A model generated the notes under the pieces. It had not been told where the DNA came from, did not search any database, and worked only from the letters and a program-made list of their open reading frames with translations. A stretch of DNA of 64,000 bases from Sternotherus odoratus (Eukaryota > Chordata > Testudines > Kinosternidae): assembly GCA_032164245.1 (NCBI GenBank), contig JAVMKO010000006.1:4789001-4853000 (forward strand). Reading direction: 5' to 3'. This document shows, piece by piece, positions 54,477 to 64,000 of this stretch (positions are counted from its first letter, which is position 1; each line of letters opens with the position of its first letter). The translations under genes and the position numbers were made by a program.

Positions 54477-54959
54477 TGGCTCCTCTGCTCCCCTGACTCA
54501 AGTCCTTTGGGGTGCTGGTGCGGCCCTGGCGCCCTGACCAGACTGCACCAGACCCGGTTTTTCCTGCTGCTCCTTAGCAGCTCGTTCCCTTTCTTTCTCT
54601 CTCAGGGTCAGGCTCCTGCAGGCTAGGAAAGCTAGGTTCCCCCTGGGAGGGACCCTTTGTTCTCCTCCCCTGCTTGCCAGCAGCCTCTCTGTCCCTGCTT
54701 CTTCCAACTCGCTCCTCACACTCCTCTGCTTCCACCAACTCACTCCCCTAACTGCGAATGCCACCAGACTCCCTCCTACAACTCCCACAAGCCTCTCTGG
54801 GGAGGAGTCTCTTTTCAAGGGCTCTGGCAGCCTCCTTAACTGGCCTCAGCTGGCCCTGCTTCTGGCTGTGGCAGCCCTGCTCAGCTGGACCCAGTTCCCT
54901 TGTGGTAACTGTTCTAATTACAGGCCTTACTGGCAGCTGTCTGCCCTGGGTCTGCCACA
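54477..54959 (-). mobile_element. Solo LTR with 4-bp duplication
   Basis: Reads TGTGACAAGGTGGCTCC to GGGTCTGCCACA, flanked by ACTA at 54473-54476 and 54960-54963. In reverse it starts TGTGGCAGACCCAGGGCAG, similar in opening to the LTRs at 38.55 and 63.5 kb, so minus orientation is likely. No genes between paired LTRs. Confidence 0.82.
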
Positions 54960-55009
54960 ACTAGTACAGGACTAGAGCAGAAGCCCTGAAAGACTAGGAC
55001 ACCGTACCA

Positions 55010-56420
55010 CACAGGATGGCTAGAGAATTAAAAGAGGACATCGAAGACTCACTCGACTGGGTTTTGGCCCAGACCACGATACCAGGTCATAGAGAACAGG
55101 CTCTGCTCCGGCTGCCAAGCAACCGACTGAGGGAGCATTGGAGCTCAGCATAAAGCCTTGTGTACAAACAGCCCTAGAGAGGGGGTTATGGGTTGCCCCC
55201 CCTTCTAGGATGCCACCTGATGTACTGGAGGGTACCCCTGAGCCCACTTGTTCCACCAGCCTGGACTCCCTCATGCTGTCCTGCTGAGCCAAGCCCTCAA
55301 GCCTGCTCGAGCACACACACAAGTAGGGACCCTCCCCGCTGCAGAAAGACACAGACACTGAAATCAGCTCTGCATGGGAAGGTTTCCAGCTAAGGAATTG
55401 CCCAGCACTCAAGTGCACACTCCCTCTGGGGTGCAAACCCAAAATGATATTGTCTTGCTCTGCATAGAGAACTGTACCACGTGAGCTATTTGAAATTCAC
55501 CTCCTCCTTCAAGATAGAAGATGATATGCACAACTTTTTGCCCCAGTTATGAATTCCACAAACTGGGTTTAGAGGAAAAAACAAAAACAAGTTTATGAAC
55601 TATAAGACAGAGATTTTAAGTGATAAGGGATAGCAGACAGATCAAAGCAGATTACAGAGCAAATAAAACAGACAAACTAAGATTAATACACTAAATAAAC
55701 TGGCTACAAATGGTAGTTTCTCACCCTAAATGTTGTTTTAAGCTGGTTGAAGAGTTTCTAGACAAATTGCTCTTGCTTGTTGATTAAAACTCCAGATATT
55801 CCTTTCATAGATCAGACACCATTTCCAGCCTGGGCTCAGTTCTTCTTCCCCACCCCACCATCTCTGTTTCTTAGATGTTTCCAGCAGTCATCCTGGGCAG
55901 GGATTCAGTGAAGACTGAACCAAGATTCACTTCCCTGCCTTAAATGGGTTTTAGAGATGGTGAAAATCCTTGGTTTTCCAGCCTGATCCCCACCTCCTAA
56001 TTAGTGGGGGGGAAGTAGTAGTCCAAGATGGAATCCAGTACCAGGTTACATGACCACATGACTTTGCAGTGTTAAAGCAGTCATCAGTCAAGGTTGTTTG
56101 AAACAGGAAGCTTTTCAGGAAGGTGGGTGATTAGCATGTTCAAAGTCCTATTGTTCTCCCTAATGGCCCATCCAAGCTGATTGCATTCCCTCCAGTGGGC
56201 ATTCCCCAGTGTAAACCCACTTGTAATTGTTACATAGCCAATATTCCTAACTTCAGATACAGACAGGATACATACATACAAATAGGATAATCATATTCAG
56301 TAAATCATAACCTTTCCAATGACATCTCACAAGACTCATCTCCCATAAGATACATGAATATGGCATAGCTAAGACATAACAATATCTCTATGAAGAATAT
56401 GTCACAGAGGGTGCACAAGA
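55010..56420 (-). mobile_element. LTR-like block, minus strand, degraded
   Basis: GAACTATAAGACAGAGATTT, CAGCCTGGGCTCAGTTCTTC, ACCACATGACTTTGCAGTGT, CCCAGTGTAAACCCACTTGT and GACATCTCACAAGACTCATC to TATGTCACA form the body of a common turtle endogenous LTR in antisense. No duplication found; start uncertain. Confidence 0.55.
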
Positions 56421-57125
56421 ATATCCATTGGTGTCTGTGAGCGGCATCAGGCCCATATCTAGCATGTCGATGATTTTATATGAACTCTACAATGCACAGA
56501 TTATTTGATGGCTATGCATGTGCATCAAGAGCCCGATCCTCCTCTCCCTGAGATCACGGGCTAAACTCCCACTGACTTCAATGGCACGGGATCAGGTCTT
56601 AAATCCCTTGTGGTCACACTTTGATCTATAAATGGAACCTTAAGACAATTACCAACCCTTTATGAATGGGCTTAGCAGAATTCGATTTTTAATCATATCT
56701 ATAGAGAATAAATGTTTGAAACTAAACTTATTTTTATCAATTTAATTTTCACATTTGTGGGAAATTATGGAGGGGAGACCATAGAATAATTTAATGACAG
56801 GAGACATTTAAAAAGTTAAAGCTTTATAACCATCAAACACACAAGTTGTCAACATCACGTCAAAGTATACAATAAATATCCTTAAATAAAACAAAATTCT
56901 CAAGCAGCATTTTTCTTACCTTGCCCATCTGTAAATTTCAATTATTGATTTGCATTTTTTGGTCTGAGAAATGGACATTTACAATCTAATCCTTCCAATC
57001 CTATTTATAAACTATTAGTAGGCATTTTAATAAATGACTAATCAATTATTAAAATGCAACAGGTTGCTCACGACCGTGGCTTACAACCATCTGTGACAAC
57101 ACCTTTGACTGATTTATATACAACC
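56421..57125. other. Unassigned spacer
   Basis: A GATCC..CCCACTGACTTCAATGG motif occurs at about 56536-56590. The rest is AT-rich and unrecognised. Confidence 0.35.
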
Positions 57126-57425
57126 ATCTGTCCAGTGAATTTGTAGCTGTGTCGGTCCCAGGATATTAGAGAGCTACGGTGGGTGAAGTAATCTCTTTTA
57201 TTGGACCAACCTCTGTCCAAGCTTTCGAGCCACACAGAGCTCTTCTCCAAGTCTGGGAAAGGTACTCCCAGAGTCACAGGAAAATGCAAGGGGGAACAGA
57301 TTGTTTAGTGCAAGTCATTAGAACATATTTTAAGGGACCATTCAAGATAGAGTAGCCCATTAACATCTCTGCAGTCATGGGACAAATTAATGGGTTACAG
57401 ATTGTTCATGTCTGTAACATGCTTA
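57126..57425 (+). mobile_element. SINE of the GTGGGTGAGG / ACAAATTAATGGG class
   Basis: TTTGTAGCTGTGTCGGTCCC and AGGATATTAGAGAGCTACGG at the tRNA-like head, then CTTTTATTGGACCAACCTCT, CACAGAGCTCTTCTCCAAGT, AAGGGACCATTCAAGATAGA, CCCATTAACATCTCTGCAGT and GGGTTACAGATTG. It is an uninterrupted guide to the split copy at 37.7-39.1 kb. Confidence 0.82.
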
Positions 57426-57544
57426 TAACATCTTGTAATCATTTATTAACCCTTTATAAATGGAACCTTTGAAAGGAACAGCAGTGTTCTTGCGCAGTGA
57501 CAGTCTGGCCTAAATCTTCATAAGTATCCAGGAACCACAACTCA

Positions 57545-57839
57545 GGGCTGGTCTTCACTGCAGGAGTAAAGCGACCTAATTTACACTACTCCAACTACAT
57601 GAATAACGTAGCTGGAGTCGACATAGCTTAGGTTGACTTTCCCCAGTATCTTCACTGCACTGATTCGATGGGAGACGCTCTCTACTCGACTTACCTTACT
57701 CTTCTCAGGGAGCTGGAGTACTGGGGTCGACTGGAGCGTGCTCTGCCATCAATTTAGCGGGTCTTCACTAAACCCACTAAATTGATCCCTGATGCATCAA
57801 TTGCAGCAGCATCGATCTCCCCATAGTGAAGACAAGCCC
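57545..57839. mobile_element. PIF/Harbinger-type MITE
   Basis: GGGCTGGTCTTCACTGCAGG to ATAGTGAAGACAAGCCC. Flanks TCA/TAA are a decayed TTA-type duplication. Body AACGTAGCTGGAGTCGACAT, CTTACTCTTCTCAGGGAGCT and GGTCGACTGGAGCGTGCTCT. Near relative of 37892-38139. Confidence 0.87.
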
Positions 57840-57842
57840 TAA

Positions 57843-58464
57843 CTTGGGCACAGAGCTGGGAGGAAGTCTGACCCCTCTCCAAAGTGAATCTTCTGAATGT
57901 CGCAAACACAATTCATGCCGCTGGCTTCAGAAACAATTCACCCTCTCTACAGCACACAACCACTCCACAAAAGGATCCTCATCCTCCTTTAGTCCCCGTC
58001 AATGGGGTTTTGTTCATAGACTGTGTACCCGGTAATAATGAGAAAAGTCTTTCTAAAATTAAACTGACTCTTTATTTAAAGAACTATTTACGGAGGCACT
58101 GCAACCACAGCTCACACACCTGCTCCAAACTCTTCTCCTACAGCCTGTCCCATGCAAGTTGTTACAGGTGATACTGTAGTAGTGGGCAACCCATTGTAAC
58201 CAACAGTGCACTTACTCACCCTACCCTTCCATTCACAACGAATAAAATTCTCTTAACAGCCTCCGTCGTCCAGAGCTTGGCTCTTTAGCTCAAGCACAGA
58301 GACTGGAACTACCTGCTTTAATCCCATGTGGTGGCTGAGGTACTGGTACTGAGTAAGGATGGAGTTTTGCCATTGACTTCAGTAGGCCAGTATTTCATCC
58401 TTAGAGTCCAAGTAGTGCACCGGGGTAAAGTACTACCTGCGACCACTCTAGTTCATGAAATACA
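57843..58464. other. Unassigned spacer
   Basis: Short TTGCCATTGACTTCAGTAGG motif at about 58367, a relative of the CCCACTGAAGTCAATGGG motif. No gene. Confidence 0.35.
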
Positions 58465-58650
58465 CAATTTCATGAAACCATAGTGTTAGAAGGGACCGCA
58501 AGGGTCATCTCATCTAACCTCTGCCAAGATGCAGGATTTGTTTTGTCTAAACCATCCAAGACAGAGGGCTATCCAGCCTTTCTTTGGAAACCTCCAGTGA
58601 AGAAGATTCCATGACTCCCCTAGGCAGGTCGTTCCAGTTCAGTGTGATTA
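58465..58650 (-). mobile_element. LINE 3' tail, antisense
   Basis: GAAACCATAGTGTTAGAAGG, GACCGCAAGGGTCATCTCAT and CTAACCTCTGCCAAGATGCA match the reverse of the CR1-like tail that gives GGTTGGAAGGGACC..AGGTCATCTAG in relatives. Old. Confidence 0.6.
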
Positions 58651-59214
58651 TTCATGTGCTTAAGTGTTTTCCTTGATCTGGGCCTATGTTTATATATACG
58701 ATGATGGAACTGCTCATATGCTTTATATTAAATATGAGCTTAAGCCCATTGCTGAATTGGGGCCTAAAGAAACGATTTATATGATTATACGAGAAATATG
58801 GGAGCTATCCCATGTTATTTTACTGCTTGTTCCTCCCCTCCGCCAAACACACGGTTTTCTATCGTTATTTTTAAAGGAAAAAATGCATCATCTTAGTGAA
58901 CCCTTAATTATATGTTAGAAAGGGAAATGTATCCTTTCAGTAGTACAGGAATTTTATTTATAGCTTCCTATGTTTGAAGCTATCTCCTATGAGTATATAT
59001 GACTAACAAGAGAATTTTCAAACAGCTTGGAAGCCAAAGATAAAATTAATGTATTGCCAGATAACACCTGGGAGGCTGCTGTGGGTATCACTGAAAATAA
59101 TAATTTTCAACAGTTCATGGCTCATTTCTTTAAAATAAAAATTAGTGTTGTGGCAGCCGGGGGTAATTTCCCAGCTGTCTCGATGGAGAAGAATTGTAGA
59201 CTTGGGCCTGGTCT
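58651..59214. other. Unassigned spacer
   Basis: No recognised element. TTG at 59212-59214 flanks the next MITE. Confidence 0.35.
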
Positions 59215-59465
59215 ACACCGGGGGGAAGAAATCAAAGTTACACAACTTCAACTATGTGAATAACGTAGCTGAAGTCAACGTACTCAGATCTACTCACCAC
59301 GCCGCTCCCCCGGCGACTCTGCCTGTGCCTCTTGTGGCGGTGGAGTACAGGAGTCAATGGGAGAGCACTCAGGGGTCAATTTATCACATCTAGACTAGAT
59401 GCATAAATCGACCCCCCACTGGATCGATCACTGCCCGCCAATCCAGCGAGTAGTATTGACGTACC
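59215..59465. mobile_element. PIF/Harbinger-type MITE
   Basis: GGCCTGGTCTACACCGGGGG to TAGTATTGACGTACC, flanked by TTG at 59212-59214 and 59466-59468. Body GAATAACGTAGCTGAAGTCA, GGCGGTGGAGTACAGGAGTC and ATAAATCGACCCCCCACTGG, as in 7299-7560. Confidence 0.84.
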
Positions 59466-59737
59466 TTGGAGAATGTAATGAATGAGACTTTCCTGCCATT
59501 CAGAATACAAAGTCCATGGGTTAGAATGGAGACCTGCTCCGGATGCATCTCACCACTGGATCTTTCTTAACCTGGCCATTGAGAGTGGCTCCCTGAATAC
59601 ACACAAGGATAGAAGCAGTTTACCTACAATCTGGGGGCAGAAGCCTGCCCTCTACTGCTCAGATGTCCTTATGAAAAAGAATGGTAAATTCCTGGCTGCA
59701 CAGATGGTGTCGTCAGGAGGGGTTTCCCTTCCTTGAC

Positions 59738-60820
59738 CATGGGACAATTTTATTCTTTGCTATTGTTTCAACTAACTTGCCCAGTACTGATATTAGACTT
59801 ACCGGTCTATAATTGCCGGGATCACCTCTAGAGCCCTTTTTAAATATTGGCATTATGTTAGCTATCCTCCAGTCATTGGGTACAGAAGCGGATTTAAAGG
59901 ACTGGTTACAAATCATAGTTAATAGTTCCACAATTTCACATCTGAATTCTTCCAGAACTCTTGGGCGAATGCCATCTGGTCCGGATGACTTGTTACTGTT
60001 AAGTTTATCAATTAATTCCAAAACTTCCTCTAGTGACAATTCAATCTGACAGTTCCTCAGATTTGTCACCTACAAAGGACGGCTCAGATCAGGGAACCTC
60101 CCTAACGTCCTCAGCCGTGAAGACTGAAGCAAAGAATTAATTTAGTTTCTCTTCAATGACTTTATCATCTTTAAGTGCTCCTTTTGTATCTCTATCGTCC
60201 AGGGGCCCCACTGGTTGTTTGGCAGGCTTCCTGCTTCTGATGTATTTAAAAAAAACATTTTGTTATTACTTTTTGAGTTTTTGGCTAGGTGTTCTTCAAA
60301 CTCCTTTTTTGCTTTTCTTATTACATTTTTACACTTAATTTGGCAGTTTATGCACCTTTCTATTTACCTCACTAGGATTTGATTTCCACTTTTTAAAGAT
60401 GCTTTTTTATCCCACACTGCTTCTTTTACATGGTTGTTAAGACACGGTGGCTCTTTAATTCTTTGACTGTTTTTTAATTTAGGGTATACAATTAAGTTGG
60501 GCCTCTATTATAGTGTCTTTGAAAAGTGTCCATGCAGCTAGCAGGGATTTCACTTTAGTCACTGTATCTTTTAATTTCTGTTTAACTAACCCACTCATTT
60601 TTGCATAGTTCCCCTTTCTGAAATTAAATGCCACAATGTTGGGTTGTTGAGGTGTTCTTCCCACCACAGGAATGTTAAAGGTTATTATATTATGGTCACT
60701 ATTTCCAAGTGGTCCTGTTATAGTTACCTCTTGGACCAGATCCTGCGCTCTACTCAGGACTAAATCGAGAATTGCCTCTCTCCTTGTGGGTTCCTGTAGG
60801 CCCTTTCTGAGTAGGCCCAT
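59738..60820 (-). pseudogene. CR1/L2-clade LINE ORF2, endonuclease end and RT start
   Basis: Minus strand, high to low coordinates: LQEPTRREAILDLVLS, GNSDHNIITFNI with the catalytic SDH of the APE endonuclease, a long linker (to about 60080), then VLELIDKLNSNKSSGPDG, VPNDWRIANIMPIFKKG and GNYRPVSLISVLGKL of the RT N-terminus. Cut off at about 59738 before the palm motifs. It probably belongs to the same LINE type as 46031-46945. Confidence 0.82.
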
Positions 60821-60849
60821 TACTGAGTCAAAGAGGAAAGAAAGACAAC

Positions 60850-62690
60850 ACCAGAAATCACACAATGGCTGAAGTGTTCAATGCCTTTTGTTTCAGTTTT
60901 CACCAAAAGTTTAGCAGTGATTGGCAACTAACATGGTGACTATCTGTGTCAATGGGGTAGAATCTGAGGCTGAAAGAAGAAAAGAACAACTTAAGAATTA
61001 CTTAGAAAAGTTATTCAAAGTCAGCAGGCCTGATGAAATATGGCCTGGAATACTTAAAGAACTGGCTGAAAAGATCTGAGCCATTCGCGATTACCTTTGA
61101 GATCTCATGGAGGATTGGAGAGAGATACCAGAGGACTGGAAAAGGGCAAATATAGAACCTATTTATAAAAAAGGGGAATAAGGACGACCCAGGGAATTAC
61201 AGACCAGTCAGTTTAACTTCAGTACCCATAAAGATAATGGAGCAAAACAATCAATTTGTAAGCACCTAAAAAAAAATTAAGTGATAAGTAACAGTCAACA
61301 TGGATTTGTCAAGAACAAATCATGTCAAACCAACCCAATAGCTTTCATTGACTGGGTAACAAGGCTTGTGGATGAGGGAAAAGCAGTAGATGTGATGTCA
61401 AGAATCAGAGAGGTAGCCATGTTAGTCTGGATCTGCAGAAGCGACAAAGATTCCTGTGGCATCTTAAAGACTAATAAAAGTATGGAAGCATAAGCTTTTG
61501 TGGGCCAACACCCACTTTGTGGGTGTGCATCCGATGAAGTTGTTATTAGCCCAAGAAAGCTTATGCCTCAATAGATGTGATGTAAGACTTCTGATACCAT
61601 CTCACGTGATCTCACAAACAAACTAGAGAAGTATACTATAAGGTGGATGCACAACTGGCTGGAAAAGTGTACTTAGAGTAGTTATTAATGGTTCACAATC
61701 AAGTTGGCAGAACATATAGAATGGGATGCAGCAGGGATCTGTCCTGGGTCTGGTTCTATTCAATAACTTGATCAATTTCTTGGATAATGGCATAGAGAGT
61801 ACACTTAAAGATTGCAGATGACACCAAGCTGGGAGGATTTGCAAGCGCTTTAGAGGACAGGATTAGAATTTAAAATGATCTTGAGAAACTGGAGAAATGG
61901 TCCGAAATAAATGGGATGAAATTCAATAAGGACAAATGTACAGAACTACACTTAAGAAGGAAAAATCAATTGTACAAATAAAAAATGAGAAATGACTGCC
62001 TAGGAAGGAGTATTGCAGAACAGGATCTGGGGGTTATAGTGAATCACAAACTCTATATGTAACACAGTTGGGGGGGGGAATGAACATTATTCAGCAATGT
62101 ATTAGCAGGAGTGTTGTAAGCAAGACACAAGAAATAATTCATCAACTCTACTCAGCACTGATCAGGCCTGAAATGGACTATTGTGTCTAGTTCTGGCCAC
62201 CACACTTTGGGAAAGATGTGGACAAATTGGAGAATGTCCAGAGGAGAGCTACAAAAACTATTAAAGGTTTAGAAAAGATGACCTCTAGGGAAAGAATAAA
62301 AAAAAATTCATTTGTTTAGTCTGGAGAAGGGAAGACTAGGGGTGGTGGATGGGGAGAGACATGACAGTCTTCAAGTATTTGAAAGATTGTTATAAAGAGG
62401 AGAGTGATACATTTTTCTCCTTAACCACTGAGGACAGGACAAGACGCAATGGGCTTAAATTGGAGAAGAAAGGATTTAGGTTGGACACTAGGAAAAATCC
62501 CTGTCAGGGTGATTAAGCACTGAAACAAAGTTACATAGGGAGGTTGTGGAACATCCGTCACGGGAGATTTTTAAGAACAAGTTGGACAAACACCTGTCAG
62601 GGATGGGCTAGATAATACTTCGCCCTGCCATGAGTGCAGGTGACTGGACTAGGTGACCTACTGAGGTATCTTCCAGTGTCTGATTCTGCC
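60850..62690 (+). mobile_element. CR1 LINE, diverged, with fold-back SINE inside
   Basis: FNAFCFSFHQK-type start, ELAEKI-type RT N-terminal region, EDWKRANIEP, YKKG, NYRPVSLTSVPIKIMEQ, HGFVKNKSCQTNPIAF, then after the SINE DTISRDLTNKL-like, [29 protein letters not shown], and the tail GGACTAGGTGACCTACTGAG ending CTGATTCTG near 62690. Frames are heavily broken. ATGGCATAGAGAGTACACTT links it to the 36.8 kb copy. Confidence 0.87.
61399..61571. mobile_element. Fold-back SINE/PLE-end insertion with 12-bp duplication
   Basis: AAGAATCAGAGAGGTAGCCA head, GACAAAGATTCCTGTGGCAT, AAGCATAAGCTTTTGTGGGC, CACCCACTTTG, then inverted ATCCGATGAAGTTGTTATTA and GCCCAAGAAAGCTTATGCCT. Flanked by TAGATGTGATGT at 61387-61398 and 61572-61583, exact over 12 bp. 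It interrupts a CR1 RT frame. More diverged than 26074-26278. Confidence 0.88.
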
Positions 62691-63515
62691 CCCCACAGCC
62701 AACCGGCAGCAAGGCAGGACTACAGAGAGCACTAGGCCTGAAGACCAACTACCCATCCAGACGGACCCCAATACAGGGAAACATCCCGGTTCATATTCAA
62801 AATGGGGCTTCATCATGTGCTTACATTCCACTGAAGTCAATGAAATTTACGTGTGTGCTTATAGTTGAGCACTTCAAAAGACACAATGGAGTCACACCAA
62901 TATGCTAAAAACCTGCCCCATACACTGCACTCTCTTAAGCCAAGGTGTACATTTACGATTTGAAACAATAGCCCATTGTACCCAGGTTAATATTGTCGTA
63001 AAGTTTTGACTCTTCCCACCGCGAGCTAACACGACCGCCTCCCTCTTGGCCAACACACGAGGGACTGAGCCAGCCGCCTCCAAAGCGGAAAGCATGGATC
63101 GCTACAGCTTGAGCTAAAGACACAAGGCTCTGTGGACCAACACCTCATCTCTTCTGTGGATCAGCTCAGAGGAGGATTTGTAACAGAGTCAGCGGGTTCA
63201 ACTCGCCCTTCCACTACTAGCTTTTGTGTTTAACTTCCCAAGGATTGTAAAATAAAACATAAAACATCCCTGCTAACGCGCATCAGCAACCTTACCTGGT
63301 TAAATCCCCACGGGCATTGCCCCCAGAAAGGAAGACAAGCATGACAAACTATCGCCCTCTGAAATCCAAACAAACATAGTACAACACTGAGGGTCCCATT
63401 ATAAAAGGCAAAGGAGTACTGGACGGAAAAGTAACAAATATGTGGCCAATAGTTATTCTAAAAGGGGCCAATTAAAGAACAGGTGGGAAGGTTTTGCTTT
63501 AAAACAAAGGGCTCT
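62691..63515. other. Unassigned spacer
   Basis: CATTCCACTGAAGTCAATGA at about 62826 is the recurrent GAAGTCAATG motif. Otherwise unrecognised. Confidence 0.35.
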
Positions 63516-63520
63516 GTGCC

Positions 63521-63992
63521 TGTCACAGGGTCCGGGCTGTCCTGTGTTCTGTCCGCCCACAATAAGGGTCTTGACACTCTTTTCAGTGCTCCCAAGTGTC
63601 CTTTATTTACAGTGCTTCTTGTGGCTCCAGTGAAACAACCCGTGCTCTGTACAGTGCTCCCCCAGTCCCCAGACAGTTACTTCCCTGCCTTAGGTCCCTG
63701 GCCCTTGAGGCCCCTTCACCTATAGCCAGGAGACGCTAGAGCTCCTGCCTCCTCTACCTTGCCTGGCCTCCCCCAACTGCCCATGAGTCAGGGCTTTTGT
63801 AGCCAGCCCAGCTTCCTGCCCCAGCTGTAACTAATCAGCCCTGGCTAAGCCTACGGGCCTAGGCTCCTTAGGGCTGACAGCTGGGCTCCCCTGCTGGCCA
63901 CTACCTGCTCCAGCCCCCGAGGCTCCTGCCAGGAAGTAGGATTTGAGCTGCAGAGGCAGGGCATCCCGGGGTCTTTACCCCGCCCTGCCACA
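63521..63992 (-). mobile_element. Solo LTR with 5-bp duplication
   Basis: TGTCACAGGGTCCGGGCTG to CCGCCCTGCCACA, flanked by GTGCC at 63516-63520 and 63993-63997. In reverse it aligns with the plus-strand LTR at 38552-38993 (TGTGGCAGGGC start, CAGCAGGGGAGCCCAGCTG, CCCTAAGGAG, AAAAGCCCTGA). It is complete within the window. Confidence 0.88.
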
Positions 63993-64000
63993 GTGCCAAA

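Noticed and set aside
54657..55442. Cys/Leu/Ser-rich frames near 54.7-55.4 kb
   Set aside because: They fall inside a TG..CA, ACTA-flanked solo LTR and the adjacent LTR-like block.

Overview
This is vertebrate nuclear DNA, most likely from a turtle (Testudines), with a crocodilian as the less likely alternative. The evidence is the set of repeats: CR1 LINEs ending in short ATTCTATG repeats, Penelope-like elements (PLEs) whose ends carry a tRNA-SINE-like sequence, MIR and L2-like remnants, and many sauropsid-type hAT, PIF/Harbinger and Tigger MITEs. There are no operons, phage genes, CRISPR arrays or convincing RNA genes. Nearly all open frames are transposon relics or chance frames in simple repeats. 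I found no complete host gene. One hydrophobic frame near 45.7-45.95 kb (minus strand), followed by a consensus-like splice donor, is the best candidate for a host exon.

Layout. 0-1.3 kb: 3' half of a CR1 LINE. 1.3-5.5 kb: unassigned DNA with a 235-bp palindrome, a Harbinger-like MITE, AT-rich sequence and a MIR. 5.5-5.9 kb: C-rich minisatellite, then a YY1/ZNF143-like promoter motif pair. 6.4-9.7 kb: three Harbinger-type MITEs and a Tigger-type MITE. 10.4-11.6 kb: L2-like fragment, CA microsatellite, PLE/SINE fragment. 13.0-16.3 kb: decayed autonomous hAT transposon with a ZMYM-like transposase. 17.9-20.8 kb: a CR1 with nearly all of ORF2, frameshifted. 21.6-23.5 kb: mariner-like MITE, and a hAT MITE with a Harbinger MITE inside it. 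26.07-26.28 kb: a perfectly palindromic SINE/PLE-end insertion. 27.7-28.6 kb: PLE end split by a solo LTR. 29.4-30.07 kb: two adjacent hAT MITEs, each with a perfect 8-bp target duplication. 30.5 kb: pogo/Tigger-like transposase fragment. 32.6-33.4 kb: a 47-bp perfect inverted repeat and a fold-back SINE. 34.2-35.5 kb: L2-like LINE split by a minisatellite-bearing hAT MITE. 36.5-39.1 kb: hAT MITE, CR1 and a four-insertion nest. 41.3-42.36 kb: Tigger-type MITE full of hairpin minisatellite. 42.8-45.7 kb: two PLE copies with inverted halves, the second inside one 12-bp target duplication. 46-50.3 kb: LINE with a clean 236-codon frame, hAT MITEs and LTR sequence. 50.3-56.5 kb: LTR-like blocks. 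57-60 kb: SINE, Harbinger MITEs and LINE tails. 59.7-62.7 kb: two LINEs head to head with a fold-back SINE inside. 63.5-64 kb: solo LTR.

These sequences do not act as a pathway. They are layers of insertions, and target-site duplications readable in the sequence date many of them relative to one another. The most distinctive pattern is that PLE/SINE-end insertions repeatedly land as fold-back structures, each inside one clean 12-bp duplication. That looks like a recurring insertion mechanism rather than chance.
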